A program made the position numbers and the translations under genes. This document shows positions 32,959-40,479 of a DNA stretch of 41,239 nucleotides, piece by piece; position 1 is the stretch's first letter; each line of letters opens with the position of its first letter. The notes below the pieces were generated by a model. The model did not search any database. It was given only the letters and a program-made list of their open reading frames with translations, and was not told the DNA's origin. The stretch comes from an uncultured bacterium (lineage in GTDB: Bacteria; Bacillota; Clostridia; Oscillospirales; Acutalibacteraceae), in NCBI GenBank assembly GCA_949283655.1, contig CASDTH010000040.1, forward strand, positions 1 through 41,239. The letters run 5' to 3'.

Positions 32959-34125
32959 TCACTCTGCCCGATATAGAACCGCTCCCCCGCCCATAACTAG
33001 GGCTGGTTTGGCCGCAATGGTCAGGGGATCGCAATCAAACAGCACCAAATCCGCATCCTTCCCTGGCTCTATGGAACCGACGCGGTTTGAAACGCCGCAA
33101 ATCTCCGCAGGCGTGAGCGTAATGGCGCGCAACGCCTCCTCATAGGGCAACCCTTCCCGTACGGCAAGCCCTGCGCAGATAGGCAGATATTGGATCGGAA
33201 TGACGGGATGATCCGTGATGATCGAAAGGCGCACACCCGCCCTGTGCAGAATGCCGGGCGTGGCCGGGGTGAGATCGTGCAGCTCCGGCTTGCAGCGCTC
33301 GGAGATCAGCGGTCCACTCATGGCTGCCACATGGCGGGCAGCGAGCACATCCGCAATTTTATGCCCCTGCGTGCAGTGAATCACCGCATAGTTCAAATGA
33401 AACTCCTCCGCAATGCGCATCGCGGTGCAGATATCATCCGCACGGTGCGCATGGATATGCACGGGCAGGCCTTGGGTAAAGAGAGGCTCCAGCGCCTCCA
33501 GCTTTGCATCGAATTCCCACAATTCTCCCTCCCGGCGGGCACGCTTCTTTTTCTCGATATATTCCTGCGTTTTGGCAAGCTGTTCGCGGATAATAGCTGC
33601 CGTCGCCATGCGCGTGGTGGGCGTTTCGTTCTTTTCATGGTAGACGGTTTTCGGGTTCTCGCCGAGCGCAAATTTCATGGCGGCCGGCGCTTTGATCACC
33701 ATATCGTCCACAAAGCGGCCGTAGGTTTTCATGGCGAGCAGTTGGCCCCCGATGGGGTTGGCACTGCCCGGGCCGGTAACAACGCTCGTCACGCCCGCGT
33801 GCATCGCCTCAGTGAAGCAAAAATCCAGCGGATTCACCGCATCGATTGCGCGCAGCTGCGGTGTGCAGGGGTCTGTCTGCTCATTGATATCATCGCCCTC
33901 AAAGCCAAGGGAATCCTCGCAGATGCCGATATGCGTGTGAGAATCGATAAAACCGGGCAGCAGCATTGCGCCCTGCGCGTCAATCACCTCGCCCGCCTCC
34001 AGAGCAGGCAGGCTGCCCATCGGGCCCACCGCAGCGATTTTATCCTTTACGATATCCACAAACCCATCCTCAACCACAGGGCCGGAGATGGGATAAATTT
34101 TTGCGTGTATGATGCGCATAATCAT
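32959..34125 (-). CDS. Amidohydrolase superfamily protein, imidazolonepropionase-like
   Basis: 388 residues from the ATG at 34125 (AAAGGAAA upstream). The metal site motif DSHTHIGI (H63, H65) follows AMLLPGFI; HIHAHRADD near ~222 and HCTQGHKIAD supply further histidines. ITDHPVIP holds the catalytic aspartate, and GSIEPGKDADLVLFDCDP closes the composite beta domain. These are all features of the cytosolic cyclic amidohydrolases. It lies 32 bases before the fumarase subunit and after the HD hydrolase, on the same strand, so it may be co-transcribed with either. The substrate cannot be read from sequence; N-acyl or cyclic amide compounds are the family norm. Confidence 0.87.
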   Translation of the reverse strand: MIMRIIHAKIYPISGPVVEDGFVDIVKDKIAAVGPMGSLPALEAGEVIDAQGAMLLPGFIDSHTHIGICEDSLGFEGDDINEQTDPCTPQLRAIDAVNPLDFCFTEAMHAGVTSVVTGPGSANPIGGQLLAMKTYGRFVDDMVIKAPAAMKFALGENPKTVYHEKNETPTTRMATAAIIREQLAKTQEYIEKKKRARREGELWEFDAKLEALEPLFTQGLPVHIHAHRADDICTAMRIAEEFHLNYAVIHCTQGHKIADVLAARHVAAMSGPLISERCKPELHDLTPATPGILHRAGVRLSIITDHPVIPIQYLPICAGLAVREGLPYEEALRAITLTPAEICGVSNRVGSIEPGKDADLVLFDCDPLTIAAKPALVMGGGAVLYRAE

Positions 34126-34169
34126 GTATTTCCTTTCTTCACAATGCATCCTATGCTCATTTGGAAAGC

Positions 34170-34847
34170 CTATTCGAGCCGTTCCGCCAAGAGGCTGCCG
34201 CCCGTTTGATAGGTCTCGCTCATTTCCCTGCGCAAATTCTCATAAAAGGAAACTGCCGCCTGCCGTCGCCGCAACGCAAGCTCCGTCCCCCTGCGCGTAT
34301 AAAACCGGTCGTACAGGCCCTCCAGTTTCCGCTTGTATTCTTGAAAAAAAGAAGGCTGCGTATCATTGGAGCCATCAGATACTTTCCCCTCTTCTGTCAA
34401 GGAATACAAGGGGTCCCCCACCTGGCCTTTGTAACATATCGTGCGGGCAAGCCCGATTGCGCCTGTCGCATCGAGCTTGTCAGCATCAAAAAGAATCTTT
34501 TCCTCCGGGGTGACCGGTGGGCGATCGGATCGAAACCGATGCCTTTCAATACAGGAAGCAACCTTCTGCGCAAAAGCAGACGAAAATCCATTTTGAACGA
34601 GAAAGGCCAACGCTTTTTTCGCCCCCACGGCTGCATGGCATAGGGCCGGATTTCCAAACTGCTCCCTGCGCCCGATATCATGCAGCAGACAGGCGGCGAT
34701 CAGCACATCGGCATCCACCGATTCCTCAAAGGAGGCGATATCCAGCGCTGCATACAGCACCCGGTAGATATGCTCCTTATCATGAGCGCTGTCTTGCATG
34801 CAAGAAAGCATATAGGACTCAATCAACCTGTAATCCTCCGTTTTCAT
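34170..34847 (-). CDS. HD-domain phosphohydrolase (YedJ-like)
   Basis: 225 residues from the ATG at 34847, preceded by AGGGGG. The HD metal ligands are H26 in HDKEHIYRV, H56-D57 in CLLHDIGR, and an aspartate in ILFDADKLD (D121 or D123). The order fits the small HD phosphohydrolases that act on nucleotides or phosphomonoesters. It starts 31 bases after cytidine deaminase and shares the strand and probably the promoter of deoB, so a nucleotide-related substrate is an inference. No signal peptide or membrane helix is seen. Confidence 0.88.
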   Translation of the reverse strand: MKTEDYRLIESYMLSCMQDSAHDKEHIYRVLYAALDIASFEESVDADVLIAACLLHDIGRREQFGNPALCHAAVGAKKALAFLVQNGFSSAFAQKVASCIERHRFRSDRPPVTPEEKILFDADKLDATGAIGLARTICYKGQVGDPLYSLTEEGKVSDGSNDTQPSFFQEYKRKLEGLYDRFYTRRGTELALRRRQAAVSFYENLRREMSETYQTGGSLLAERLE

Positions 34848-34878
34848 GCAAATCCCCCTGATAGAACCGATGCTTCCC

Positions 34879-35274
34879 TTACAGCGAGAAGCTTTCCGGC
34901 AGAAGTTGGGCAAGCGTGAACACGCGAATCGCTCCATCCGCTCTGCCGAGCAGGATGCGGAAATCATCTGGACAGAATTCCCGCATGACCTGGCGGCACA
35001 CGCCGCAGGGCGGGCAGAAATCAGAATCCACACCGTTTCTTCCCCCAACGACTGCAATCGTTGCAAATGCACGCTCTCCCTCGCTGACCGCTTTCGCAAA
35101 TGCGGTGCGTTCGGCGCAAATGGTGGGGGAATAAGAAGCGCTCTCCATATTGCAGCCGAGATAGACGCGCCCGCTTACTGCCAGCAGCGCCGCGCCGACC
35201 TGAAATCCGGAATAGGGCGCGTAGGCGCGCGCCATAACAGCCCGCGCCAGGGAGACAAGCTCTGTATCCGTCAT
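34879..35274 (-). CDS. cdd: Cytidine deaminase
   Basis: 131 residues from the ATG at 35274; a GTG one codon earlier is equally possible behind AAGGAGG. The zinc and catalytic motifs are TICAERTAF (the C-A-E triad near 53-55) and FCPPCGVCRQVMREF (two zinc cysteines), with AYAPYSGFQVGAALL and LGCNMESASYSPT for nucleoside binding. The enzyme converts cytidine and deoxycytidine to uridine forms. It overlaps the end of deoB by a few bases, the ordinary salvage arrangement, so the two are translationally coupled. Confidence 0.95.
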   Translation of the reverse strand: MTDTELVSLARAVMARAYAPYSGFQVGAALLAVSGRVYLGCNMESASYSPTICAERTAFAKAVSEGERAFATIAVVGGRNGVDSDFCPPCGVCRQVMREFCPDDFRILLGRADGAIRVFTLAQLLPESFSL

Positions 35275-36470
35275 CACACTCCGCCTCCTTCCAGCGCTCC
35301 GGCAAAGCTTGCTCCGGCGATCGGGCCATCCACGCCCAAAAGCTCCAGAACCGTTTTGCCAATATCCGCAAAGCTCGCCCGTGTGCCCAACGGCACAGGG
35401 GCAATTTTTGCTCCATAGACGAGCAGCGGAGTATACTCCCGCGAATGATCCGTGCTCGGCGTTGCGGGATCACAGCCGTGGTCGGCAGTGATCATAAGCA
35501 CATCCTCCGCCCCCAGCTGCGGCAGGAAACCGGCCAGCCAGCGGTCAAATGCAGTGAGCGCGGCCGCGTAGCCATCCACATCATTGCGGTGGCCGTAAAG
35601 CATATCAAAATCGACAAGATTGAGAAAGCACAGGCCGTGAAACGCCTCCTGTGCAAGCTGCATTACGCGCTCCATCCCCTCCGCGTTGCCGCTCGTTGGA
35701 ATGGCCTGGGAAACGCCGCGCCCAGCAAAAATATCGTTGATTTTGCCCACGGCAATGGTATCAAAGCCCTGCTCCCGCAGCAGGTCGAGCATTGTAACGC
35801 CCGGCGGCTCCAGTGAAAAATCGTGGCGGCGGGCAGTGCGGGTGAAATTGGGGTATTCCCCGATAAAGGGCCGTGCGATCACGCGGCCTACCGCATGCCG
35901 CCCCGTGAGAATAGCTCGCGCCTTGCGGCAAATTTCATAGAGCTCCTCCGGCGGGACGAGGGATTCATGCGCCGCAATCTGAAACACGCTATCTGCCGAA
36001 GTGTAAACAATCAGATTGCCTGTTTCCAGATGCGCACGGCCATAATCCAAAAGAACCTGTGTACCGGAATAAGGGCGGTTGCACAGCACGCCGCGCCCGG
36101 TGGCCTGGGTAAAAGCATCCAGCACCTCTGCCGGAAAGCCGTCCGGATAGACTGGCAACGGCCGTTTGGAAATAAGCCCTGCAATTTCCCAATGGCCAAT
36201 GGTGGTATCCTTACCCCTGGAGCGCTCCATACAGCGGCCGTAGGCGGCCAGCGGCGCTTTCACGCCCGGCAGAGAGGAACCCCCCTCCACGTTAAACAGC
36301 CCAAGCCTTTGCAACGTATCCGCCCGGAAGGCCGGCGAGTGGGCAATGCTCGCCAGCGTGTTGCTGCCCGCGTCGCCATAAGCTGTGGCATCCGGTGACG
36401 CGCCAATCCCAAAGCTATCCAGCACAATGAGAAACACCCGTCTTCTGCACGGATAAACAGCGTCTCCCAC
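35274..36470 (-). CDS. deoB: Phosphopentomutase
   Basis: 398 residues. The start is the GTG at 36470, seven bases after AAGGGGGG; a later GTG at 36437 lacks this spacing, and the frame upstream has no site. The alkaline-phosphatase-superfamily core is complete: VFLIVLDSFGIGASPDA, DTTIGHWEIAGL with the phosphorylated threonine, YTSADSVFQIAAHE, NLVDFDMLYGHRNDVDGYAAAL, MITADHGCDP and STDHSREYTPLLVYG. DeoB converts (deoxy)ribose-1-phosphate and -5-phosphate with Mn2+ in nucleoside breakdown. It is the first gene of the salvage run and follows its own promoter at 36546-36574. Confidence 0.96.
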   Translation of the reverse strand: MGDAVYPCRRRVFLIVLDSFGIGASPDATAYGDAGSNTLASIAHSPAFRADTLQRLGLFNVEGGSSLPGVKAPLAAYGRCMERSRGKDTTIGHWEIAGLISKRPLPVYPDGFPAEVLDAFTQATGRGVLCNRPYSGTQVLLDYGRAHLETGNLIVYTSADSVFQIAAHESLVPPEELYEICRKARAILTGRHAVGRVIARPFIGEYPNFTRTARRHDFSLEPPGVTMLDLLREQGFDTIAVGKINDIFAGRGVSQAIPTSGNAEGMERVMQLAQEAFHGLCFLNLVDFDMLYGHRNDVDGYAAALTAFDRWLAGFLPQLGAEDVLMITADHGCDPATPSTDHSREYTPLLVYGAKIAPVPLGTRASFADIGKTVLELLGVDGPIAGASFAGALEGGGV

Positions 36471-36545
36471 ATAGAGCCCCCCTTCGTTTGAACAAATCCA
36501 TTGCGGCAATACCCGCCGTACCACGCGATAGCTGCTTTGGGGTAT

Positions 36546-36574
36546 AGTATACACTGCCCGCCGCCTGCTTGCAA
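36546..36574 (-). promoter_or_regulatory. Promoter of the deoB-cdd run
   Basis: TTGCAA (36569-36574) and TATACT (36546-36551) with a 17-base spacer on the minus strand, about 75 bases before the GTG start. Confidence 0.75.
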
Positions 36575-36624
36575 GCTAGAGCCTACAAGCACACGGGCCC
36601 GAGGGCAATAGCGCCACCCTACGG

Positions 36625-37263
36625 TTATGGGAAACGCTCCTGGCCGCCGCTCTCCCCAAAGAGGAGCGCATCCGTCTGCACGCCAAACAGCCGCGCAAGC
36701 CCTATCAGCGCCTGCGTATCCGGCAGGGCAACATCCCGCTCCCAGCGGCTGACTGCCGATTCCTCGGTGCACAGGGCGCTGGCCAACTGCTTTCTGGTCA
36801 GTGCGTGTTGAAGGCGGAGCTTTTTGATACGCTGGCCAATGGTCTCCTCCGGTAGGCGGCGCACAGCTAACACCTGCGCCGCTTGCGCAACTGCCCCAGC
36901 GCAATCCTTCGGCTCCTCTTCCCGCAGCGCAAAAACGGCATATTTCAGCCGGTCATAAATCTGCCCCTGTGCGCGCCGCAGGGCACGGGTGACAGAGGAA
37001 CGGTTGCAGCCCAGCTCCCGTGCCACCTGAGCCGCCTTTGCGCCGTCGAACCAACAGCGCTCCAGCACCTGCCGCTGCAGGGGGCTCAGCTCCTCCCGCA
37101 CAATGGCATCCAACGCCTGGGCCAGCCTGTGCAATGCCTGCCCCTCCTGTTTTTCCCTTTCCGGCAGGAACGAACGCTCCTCCCATTGGTGAAAAGCCTG
37201 GCGGTCCCACGCCCCATCCGCAGGCATATTCAAAAACTCCCCCTGCGCGCGCATTTGAAACAC
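36625..37263 (-). CDS. Regulator with sigma-70-region-4-like and XRE helix-turn-helix domains
   Basis: About 212 residues. GTG at 37263 has AGGA six bases before it; ATG at 37254 is an alternative. Residues ~60-115 match sigma-70 region 4 (LSPLQRQVLERCWFDGAKA, then ELGCNRSSVTRALRRAQ). Residues ~140-205 are a Cro/C1-type helix-turn-helix (IGQRIKKLRLQHALTRKQLA, then SAVSRWERDVALPDTQALIGLARLFGV). There is no sigma region 2, so it is not a whole sigma factor. The two DNA-binding parts in one chain are unusual. A consensus promoter (37347-37375) and a LexA-like box at 37321-37334 control it, suggesting SOS or stress response. It is not co-transcribed with deoB. Confidence 0.82.
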   Translation of the reverse strand: MFQMRAQGEFLNMPADGAWDRQAFHQWEERSFLPEREKQEGQALHRLAQALDAIVREELSPLQRQVLERCWFDGAKAAQVARELGCNRSSVTRALRRAQGQIYDRLKYAVFALREEEPKDCAGAVAQAAQVLAVRRLPEETIGQRIKKLRLQHALTRKQLASALCTEESAVSRWERDVALPDTQALIGLARLFGVQTDALLFGESGGQERFP

Positions 37264-37320
37264 CAACCATCCTTTTACTGATTTTCCCTAGCCAGTAAAA
37301 ATAAAAATCTGGCAGCGAAT

Positions 37321-37334
37321 AGAACAAATGTTCC
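37321..37334. promoter_or_regulatory. LexA (SOS) box-like operator
   Basis: AGAACAAATGTTCC matches the Bacillus-type LexA consensus CGAACRNRYGTTYC at 13 of 14 positions. It lies immediately downstream of the -10 box, where a repressor would block initiation. Confidence 0.6.
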
Positions 37335-37346
37335 CTCAATATGTCT

Positions 37347-37375
37347 ATTATATAGGATTTGTGAGATTTTGTCAA
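37347..37375 (-). promoter_or_regulatory. Consensus promoter of the two-domain regulator
   Basis: TTGACA (37370-37375) and TATAAT (37347-37352) with a 17-base spacer on the minus strand, a full consensus sigma-A promoter that would be strong unless repressed. Confidence 0.9.
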
Positions 37376-37431
37376 CTGATAAAACAGGCTCAACCGCTGC
37401 CAATGCCCATAAATCCCTCTCTGCCTAAAAC

Positions 37432-37746
37432 ATGATATTTCCTACCTGGGGGCCTTTTTGTACTGTCCGCACAAACTGGAGCGGTTCAAAAAAGTGGTTC
37501 CCGCAAATGGAGAACTTCTCCGGACAACTGAAAAAGTACAAGGCCACAATCAATGACCTGCTGGAAGAAAACAAAAAGCTGGAAGCAAGGGCAAAGGCCA
37601 GCGAAAAAGGCAAGATGAAAGATACGATGGAACGGGCAAAGCTGGAAAGCGAACTGGACAATTTACAGCGGCTGGTTGACCGTATCCCGCCGGATATACT
37701 GGCGCAACTGAAACGGCAGCAGCGGCACACAGTAAAGGAAAGGTGA
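37432..37746 (+). pseudogene. C-terminal remnant of a relaxase/mobilisation protein
   Basis: An open frame of 104 residues whose last ~75 (from about FSGQLKKYKATINDLLEEN through ESELDNLQRLVDRIPPDIL) form a lysine-rich coiled coil ending in an IPPDIL motif. Such endings close the MobA/MobL-type relaxases of clostridial conjugative elements. The first ~25 codons do not fit and no ribosome binding site is seen, so the gene is 5'-truncated and probably dead. It marks the left edge of an AT-richer foreign block and is followed by another broken gene of such elements. Confidence 0.6.
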
Positions 37747-37818
37747 TAGATATAAGCAGAAATTTTCGCCGCCCCTGTGCGGCATTGTACCTTGACAACT
37801 GAATAAGAAAGGCGATAT

Positions 37819-37988
37819 ATGGCAAAAAAGCAACCTGATATAAATATCCCCCAGCATGAGATAGAAGCCCTTGCCCGCTGTCTGCTTCCAGAAATTCAAA
37901 ATTCTTTGAAAGCCCGGAGGGACAGAAAGAATTTGAAGAATGGAAAGCACAGAGGGCAAAGGAAGTAGAAAAGGAAAGGAGCGTATGA
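37819..37988 (+). pseudogene. Frameshifted small gene of a conjugative element
   Basis: The frame starts MAKKQPDINIPQHEIEALAR and reads well to residue ~28 (LLPEIQ). One A is missing from the A run after CAA near 37899. Restoring it continues the product as KFFESPEGQKEFEEWKAQRA and closes at TGA (37986). Small acidic proteins of this form recur in clostridial integrative elements. The leader TACCTTGACAACTGAATAAG before it is also typical of such elements. The gene is broken by a single-base deletion, consistent with decay. Confidence 0.6.
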
Positions 37989-37989
37989 C

Positions 37990-38025
37990 AAAAGCGGCGG
38001 TATCACTTACGATGCCGCCGCTTTT
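37990..38025. terminator. Bidirectional terminator hairpin (copy 1 of a pair)
   Basis: AAAGCGGCGGTATC/GATGCCGCCGCTTT with a six-base loop and T runs on both sides, between the mobile remnant and the 238-aa gene. A related hairpin lies at 38821-38868. Confidence 0.8.
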
Positions 38026-38039
38026 ATAGGTTTGTACTT

Positions 38040-38756
38040 CTAATTTCCCATTTCTATTTCTCCGTTTAATAATTCTGTTGTTCTCATAAGCATGCTATAC
38101 TTAAATGGGAATGTTTGTAATAAAAAACCATTTCCACAGTTTGCCTTCAAAGGTTCTCTTTCACCATCAATAATAACTCTCCATTCATTTTGATCTTTAT
38201 AAGGTAACCCTTTTACAAAATATCTATCGAGCCAACTTCCAGTTTTTCTATATTCCTCCGTATTATCAAAATCGTTGAGATTCCTATAAAGTATAGGACC
38301 GGAATCATATCCTATTCTTTGTCCACTCAAATCTGTTACAGATTCTATATGCTCTAATAACTCTATAGACCAGAGTAATAAAACGTGCTCTCCAAAATTT
38401 TGAATAGCTGACTTGAACTCATTTTTAAAATGCCATTTATTATCCTTAACATTATCCAAAATTTCTATGGTAATGGCCGCCGCACAAAACATCATAAGGT
38501 TTTCATCACCTAATAGTGATTGTATAACCGTATCAGGATATGGAACTGTTTCAAAAATATCTTTACCTTCCCTATCTAATATTTTAATCTTGGTTGGGTT
38601 AATAGGGATTTTTCCCTCCATCGAGTCCCCTCTATAATCAGTGCCATCGTTTCGATATGCCTGAATTGCATTAAAAAATATATTCCCGTTTTGAAGTTGT
38701 TCTAAGTGTTCTTTATTTCCAAATTTGGCAATAAAAAAATTGGTAGAATAATTCAT
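38040..38756 (-). CDS. Hypothetical protein, foreign AT-rich cargo gene
   Basis: 238 residues, acidic, without signal peptide or membrane helix. Sequence points are YSTNFFIAKFGNKEHLEQLQNG at the start, an INPTKIKILDREGKDIFETVPYPD segment, and YKDQNEWRVIIDGER near the end. The general order (IFFNA-x3-YRND followed by EWRV) recalls DUF2971-like proteins of unknown function, often near defence genes; this is a weak resemblance. AT content is far above the chromosome to its left. It has an extended -10 promoter (TGATATAAT, 38778-38786) and GGGAG ribosome binding site. It is flanked by two related hairpins and lies beside mobile-element remnants, so it is probably imported cargo. Function unknown. 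Confidence 0.7.
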   Translation of the reverse strand: MNYSTNFFIAKFGNKEHLEQLQNGNIFFNAIQAYRNDGTDYRGDSMEGKIPINPTKIKILDREGKDIFETVPYPDTVIQSLLGDENLMMFCAAAITIEILDNVKDNKWHFKNEFKSAIQNFGEHVLLLWSIELLEHIESVTDLSGQRIGYDSGPILYRNLNDFDNTEEYRKTGSWLDRYFVKGLPYKDQNEWRVIIDGEREPLKANCGNGFLLQTFPFKYSMLMRTTELLNGEIEMGN

Positions 38757-38777
38757 TTTTATAACTCCCGTTTTTTT

Positions 38778-38786
38778 ATTATATCA
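38778..38786 (-). promoter_or_regulatory. Extended -10 promoter of the 238-aa gene
   Basis: TGATATAAT on the minus strand, an extended -10 element, with no good -35 box. The start codon is about 20 bases downstream, so the leader is very short. Confidence 0.6.
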
Positions 38787-38820
38787 TGAGTTTGTCGAAA
38801 TAACATAACATATTTCGGTT

Positions 38821-38868
38821 TAAAGCAAAAACGGCGGTATCACTCACGATACCACCGTTTTTGCTTTA
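38821..38868. terminator. Long hairpin (copy 2 of a pair)
   Basis: A 21-bp stem with a single mismatch (38821-38841 with 38848-38868), loop ACTCAC. Its core CGGCGGTATC and GATACC is nearly the same as in the hairpin at 37990-38025, and the two bracket the 238-aa gene. Confidence 0.75.
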
Positions 38869-38883
38869 GCACTCAAAATATAC

Positions 38884-38925
38884 TAAAAATCCGAAGCCGT
38901 CCCCAATTGGAACCGGATTCGGATT
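38884..38925 (-). terminator. Terminator of the original tRNA-Leu gene
   Basis: AATCCGAA/TTCGGATT (38918-38925 with 38888-38895) followed on the minus strand by TTTTTAG, placed just after the CCA end of the tRNA remnant. Confidence 0.75.
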
Positions 38926-38934
38926 ATCATTATC

Positions 38935-38990
38935 TGGTGCAGCTGAAGGGACTTGAACCCTTATGAAATTGCTTTCACTAGAACCTGAAT
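38935..38990 (-). pseudogene. 3' half of tRNA-Leu(CAG), prophage attachment site
   Basis: Minus-strand sequence starting at the anticodon loop TTCAGGT (38983-38989). It has a TCTAG anticodon-stem strand, a long variable arm (GTGAAA/TTTCAT), a TTCAAGT T-loop within AAGGG/CCCTT, and an acceptor strand ending GCACCA. The upstream stem strand and the whole 5' half are missing: the bases before the loop do not pair with TCTAG. A tRNA cut at the anticodon loop is the usual mark of integrase attachment. Its 3' end points left, so the inserted element lies to the right, towards the holin gene. Confidence 0.75.
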
Positions 38991-39071
38991 TTTATCATGT
39001 CCTTCATTATTAACGTAGCTAAAAGGTTTTAAACGGTAAAAAAGCATAAAAAGATGTAAGAAAAAATAAAA

Positions 39072-39095
39072 TAGGGAGCAAATTAGGGAGCAAAT
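39072..39095. repeat. Tandem 12-bp repeat near the attachment site
   Basis: TAGGGAGCAAAT occurs twice in perfect tandem, about 80 bases inside the presumed prophage end. It has the size and position of integrase arm-type sites, but the role is inferred. Confidence 0.5.
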
Positions 39096-39170
39096 ATGCA
39101 GATCCAAACTAAGCGGAAACCCCGCCAAGGAAAAACTTTGGTGGGATTCCGTGTATGCTTCTTGCTCCAT

Positions 39171-39217
39171 AAAAACCACGCAGCCAAGGCGATCAACCTT
39201 GTTGCTACGTGGTTTTT
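39171..39217 (-). terminator. Terminator of the Panacea-effector operon
   Basis: AAAAACCACG/CGTGGTTTTT with an inner AAGG/CCTT region (39171-39189 with 39197-39217), just after the stop of the membrane-protein gene. Confidence 0.85.
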
Positions 39218-39240
39218 ATTTTTTCTTCGTATTTATTTCT

Positions 39241-40479
39241 TCATTTTTTTTGAGCGTCTTGTTGCGATTTGTTTTCTTCCTCCTTTTGTCTTTCAACCAC
39301 ATTTTGCTCGTATTTTTTGTTTATTTTTCGTATCATCGCATAAAATGAACTCACCGCCGTGATTATAATCAGTATGGCAATTATTATACATAATGTCATC
39401 CCGATAATCCAGTGGGATGTAAAAAAAGTGACTAACTCCTTTTCAAAATGGGGATACGCAAACTTCTCTATCGCCCACCATATAAATAAAATTATGTAGG
39501 AGAAAAACATTATAAAGTTTGTAACTACAACATATGGGTACTGCTTCCAAAGTCTTACCCCAAATTTGCATCTTTTGTTGCTACACCCATCATTACATCC
39601 CAAACATTTTACGGCAATACTTTTATTTGATAATCTGGCAACCATAAAAAGAAACAAAAAAATAAGATTAAATAAAATCTGTCCCATTAAAATGACACCG
39701 CCGATGTTAATTTGCGAAATTGTCTCGGAAAAAAGATTCGATGTCAAACCTAAGGATAGCGTGTCGTAACCGCCCACAAAAACAAAAATCATCGCCACGA
39801 ATATACCAAGAATAGAAAGTATATGAGACATTAATTGATCGGAGTCGTTGTTTGCTTTTTGTAGTTTTTTTAATATCTTCTTCGATTTCGTATTTACTTC
39901 ATCCATGGTCGAATCGATCTGACTCCGAAACGTAGCAGCTTTTTTATCTATATCGTTTTGTAAATCATTTTGTATTTTTATGGATTCTGTTCTTATTAAG
40001 TTGGGAATCGACTCCCGAAACGAATCAAACCATCTCGGGCTTTTGATAGAGATGGCTACTTTTAACTCATAGTCTAATGCCAAAAAGAACATTACAACGC
40101 TATAACGAAATTTATCATCTGAAACAAATTTCTGAATTCCTTCATACTTCTGAAAAGATTCCCCCTGTGAGTAAGCTTTATCTATATTTTGTAATATTTC
40201 TATCGCAGTATTAGCATTTACGGCCACATTTGAAAACACATCTGAGTGAAGGTCTGAAACCATAGCTGGAATAAAAAAATAATGTGGCCTAAATCCTTCA
40301 ATCAAAGGTGATTCCAATTTTAATATATACTTATTTATAATATTAAAAGCCTTTTCATCCTCTACACCGTAAATATCTTCTTCATCTATAAACTCTTGAC
40401 AAATTTCTTGAATTCGTTTTTGACATTCCGAAAAAGTAATTTTAATCCCCGCTCTCCTCAAATAGTGTAGACACGTCAT
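39241..40479 (-). CDS. Coiled-coil four-helix membrane protein, candidate toxin/effector of a Panacea pair
   Basis: Up to 412 residues. An N-terminal soluble region (~12-150) precedes a coiled coil (~165-215, IKIQNDLQNDIDKKAATFRS and onward). There are four membrane helices at ~218-236, 260-282, 315-336 and 357-382. Between helices 2 and 3 lies C292-x2-C295-x3-C299-x4-C304, a possible zinc site. The tail is Glu/Lys/Gln-rich. The ATG at 40479 has no ribosome binding site and lies inside the antitoxin gene. GAGGAG seven bases before an ATT at 40446, just at the antitoxin stop, suggests a rare ATT start. It is AT-rich like the rest of the block. Membrane toxins are known partners of Panacea antitoxins, but this one is unusually large, and I know no named family. 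Confidence 0.72.
   Translation of the reverse strand: MTCLHYLRRAGIKITFSECQKRIQEICQEFIDEEDIYGVEDEKAFNIINKYILKLESPLIEGFRPHYFFIPAMVSDLHSDVFSNVAVNANTAIEILQNIDKAYSQGESFQKYEGIQKFVSDDKFRYSVVMFFLALDYELKVAISIKSPRWFDSFRESIPNLIRTESIKIQNDLQNDIDKKAATFRSQIDSTMDEVNTKSKKILKKLQKANNDSDQLMSHILSILGIFVAMIFVFVGGYDTLSLGLTSNLFSETISQINIGGVILMGQILFNLIFLFLFMVARLSNKSIAVKCLGCNDGCSNKRCKFGVRLWKQYPYVVVTNFIMFFSYIILFIWWAIEKFAYPHFEKELVTFFTSHWIIGMTLCIIIAILIIITAVSSFYAMIRKINKKYEQNVVERQKEEENKSQQDAQKK

Noticed and set aside
39115..39150. Second terminator left of the one at 39171
   Set aside because: GGAAACCCCGCCAA pairs with TTGGTGGGATTCC but with mismatches and no T run, so I left it out as a separate feature.
38961..39179. 72-codon minus-strand frame near the attachment site
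   Set aside because: Hydrophobic translation of AT-rich DNA across the tandem repeat and tRNA remnant; no ribosome binding site and no recognisable integrase end.
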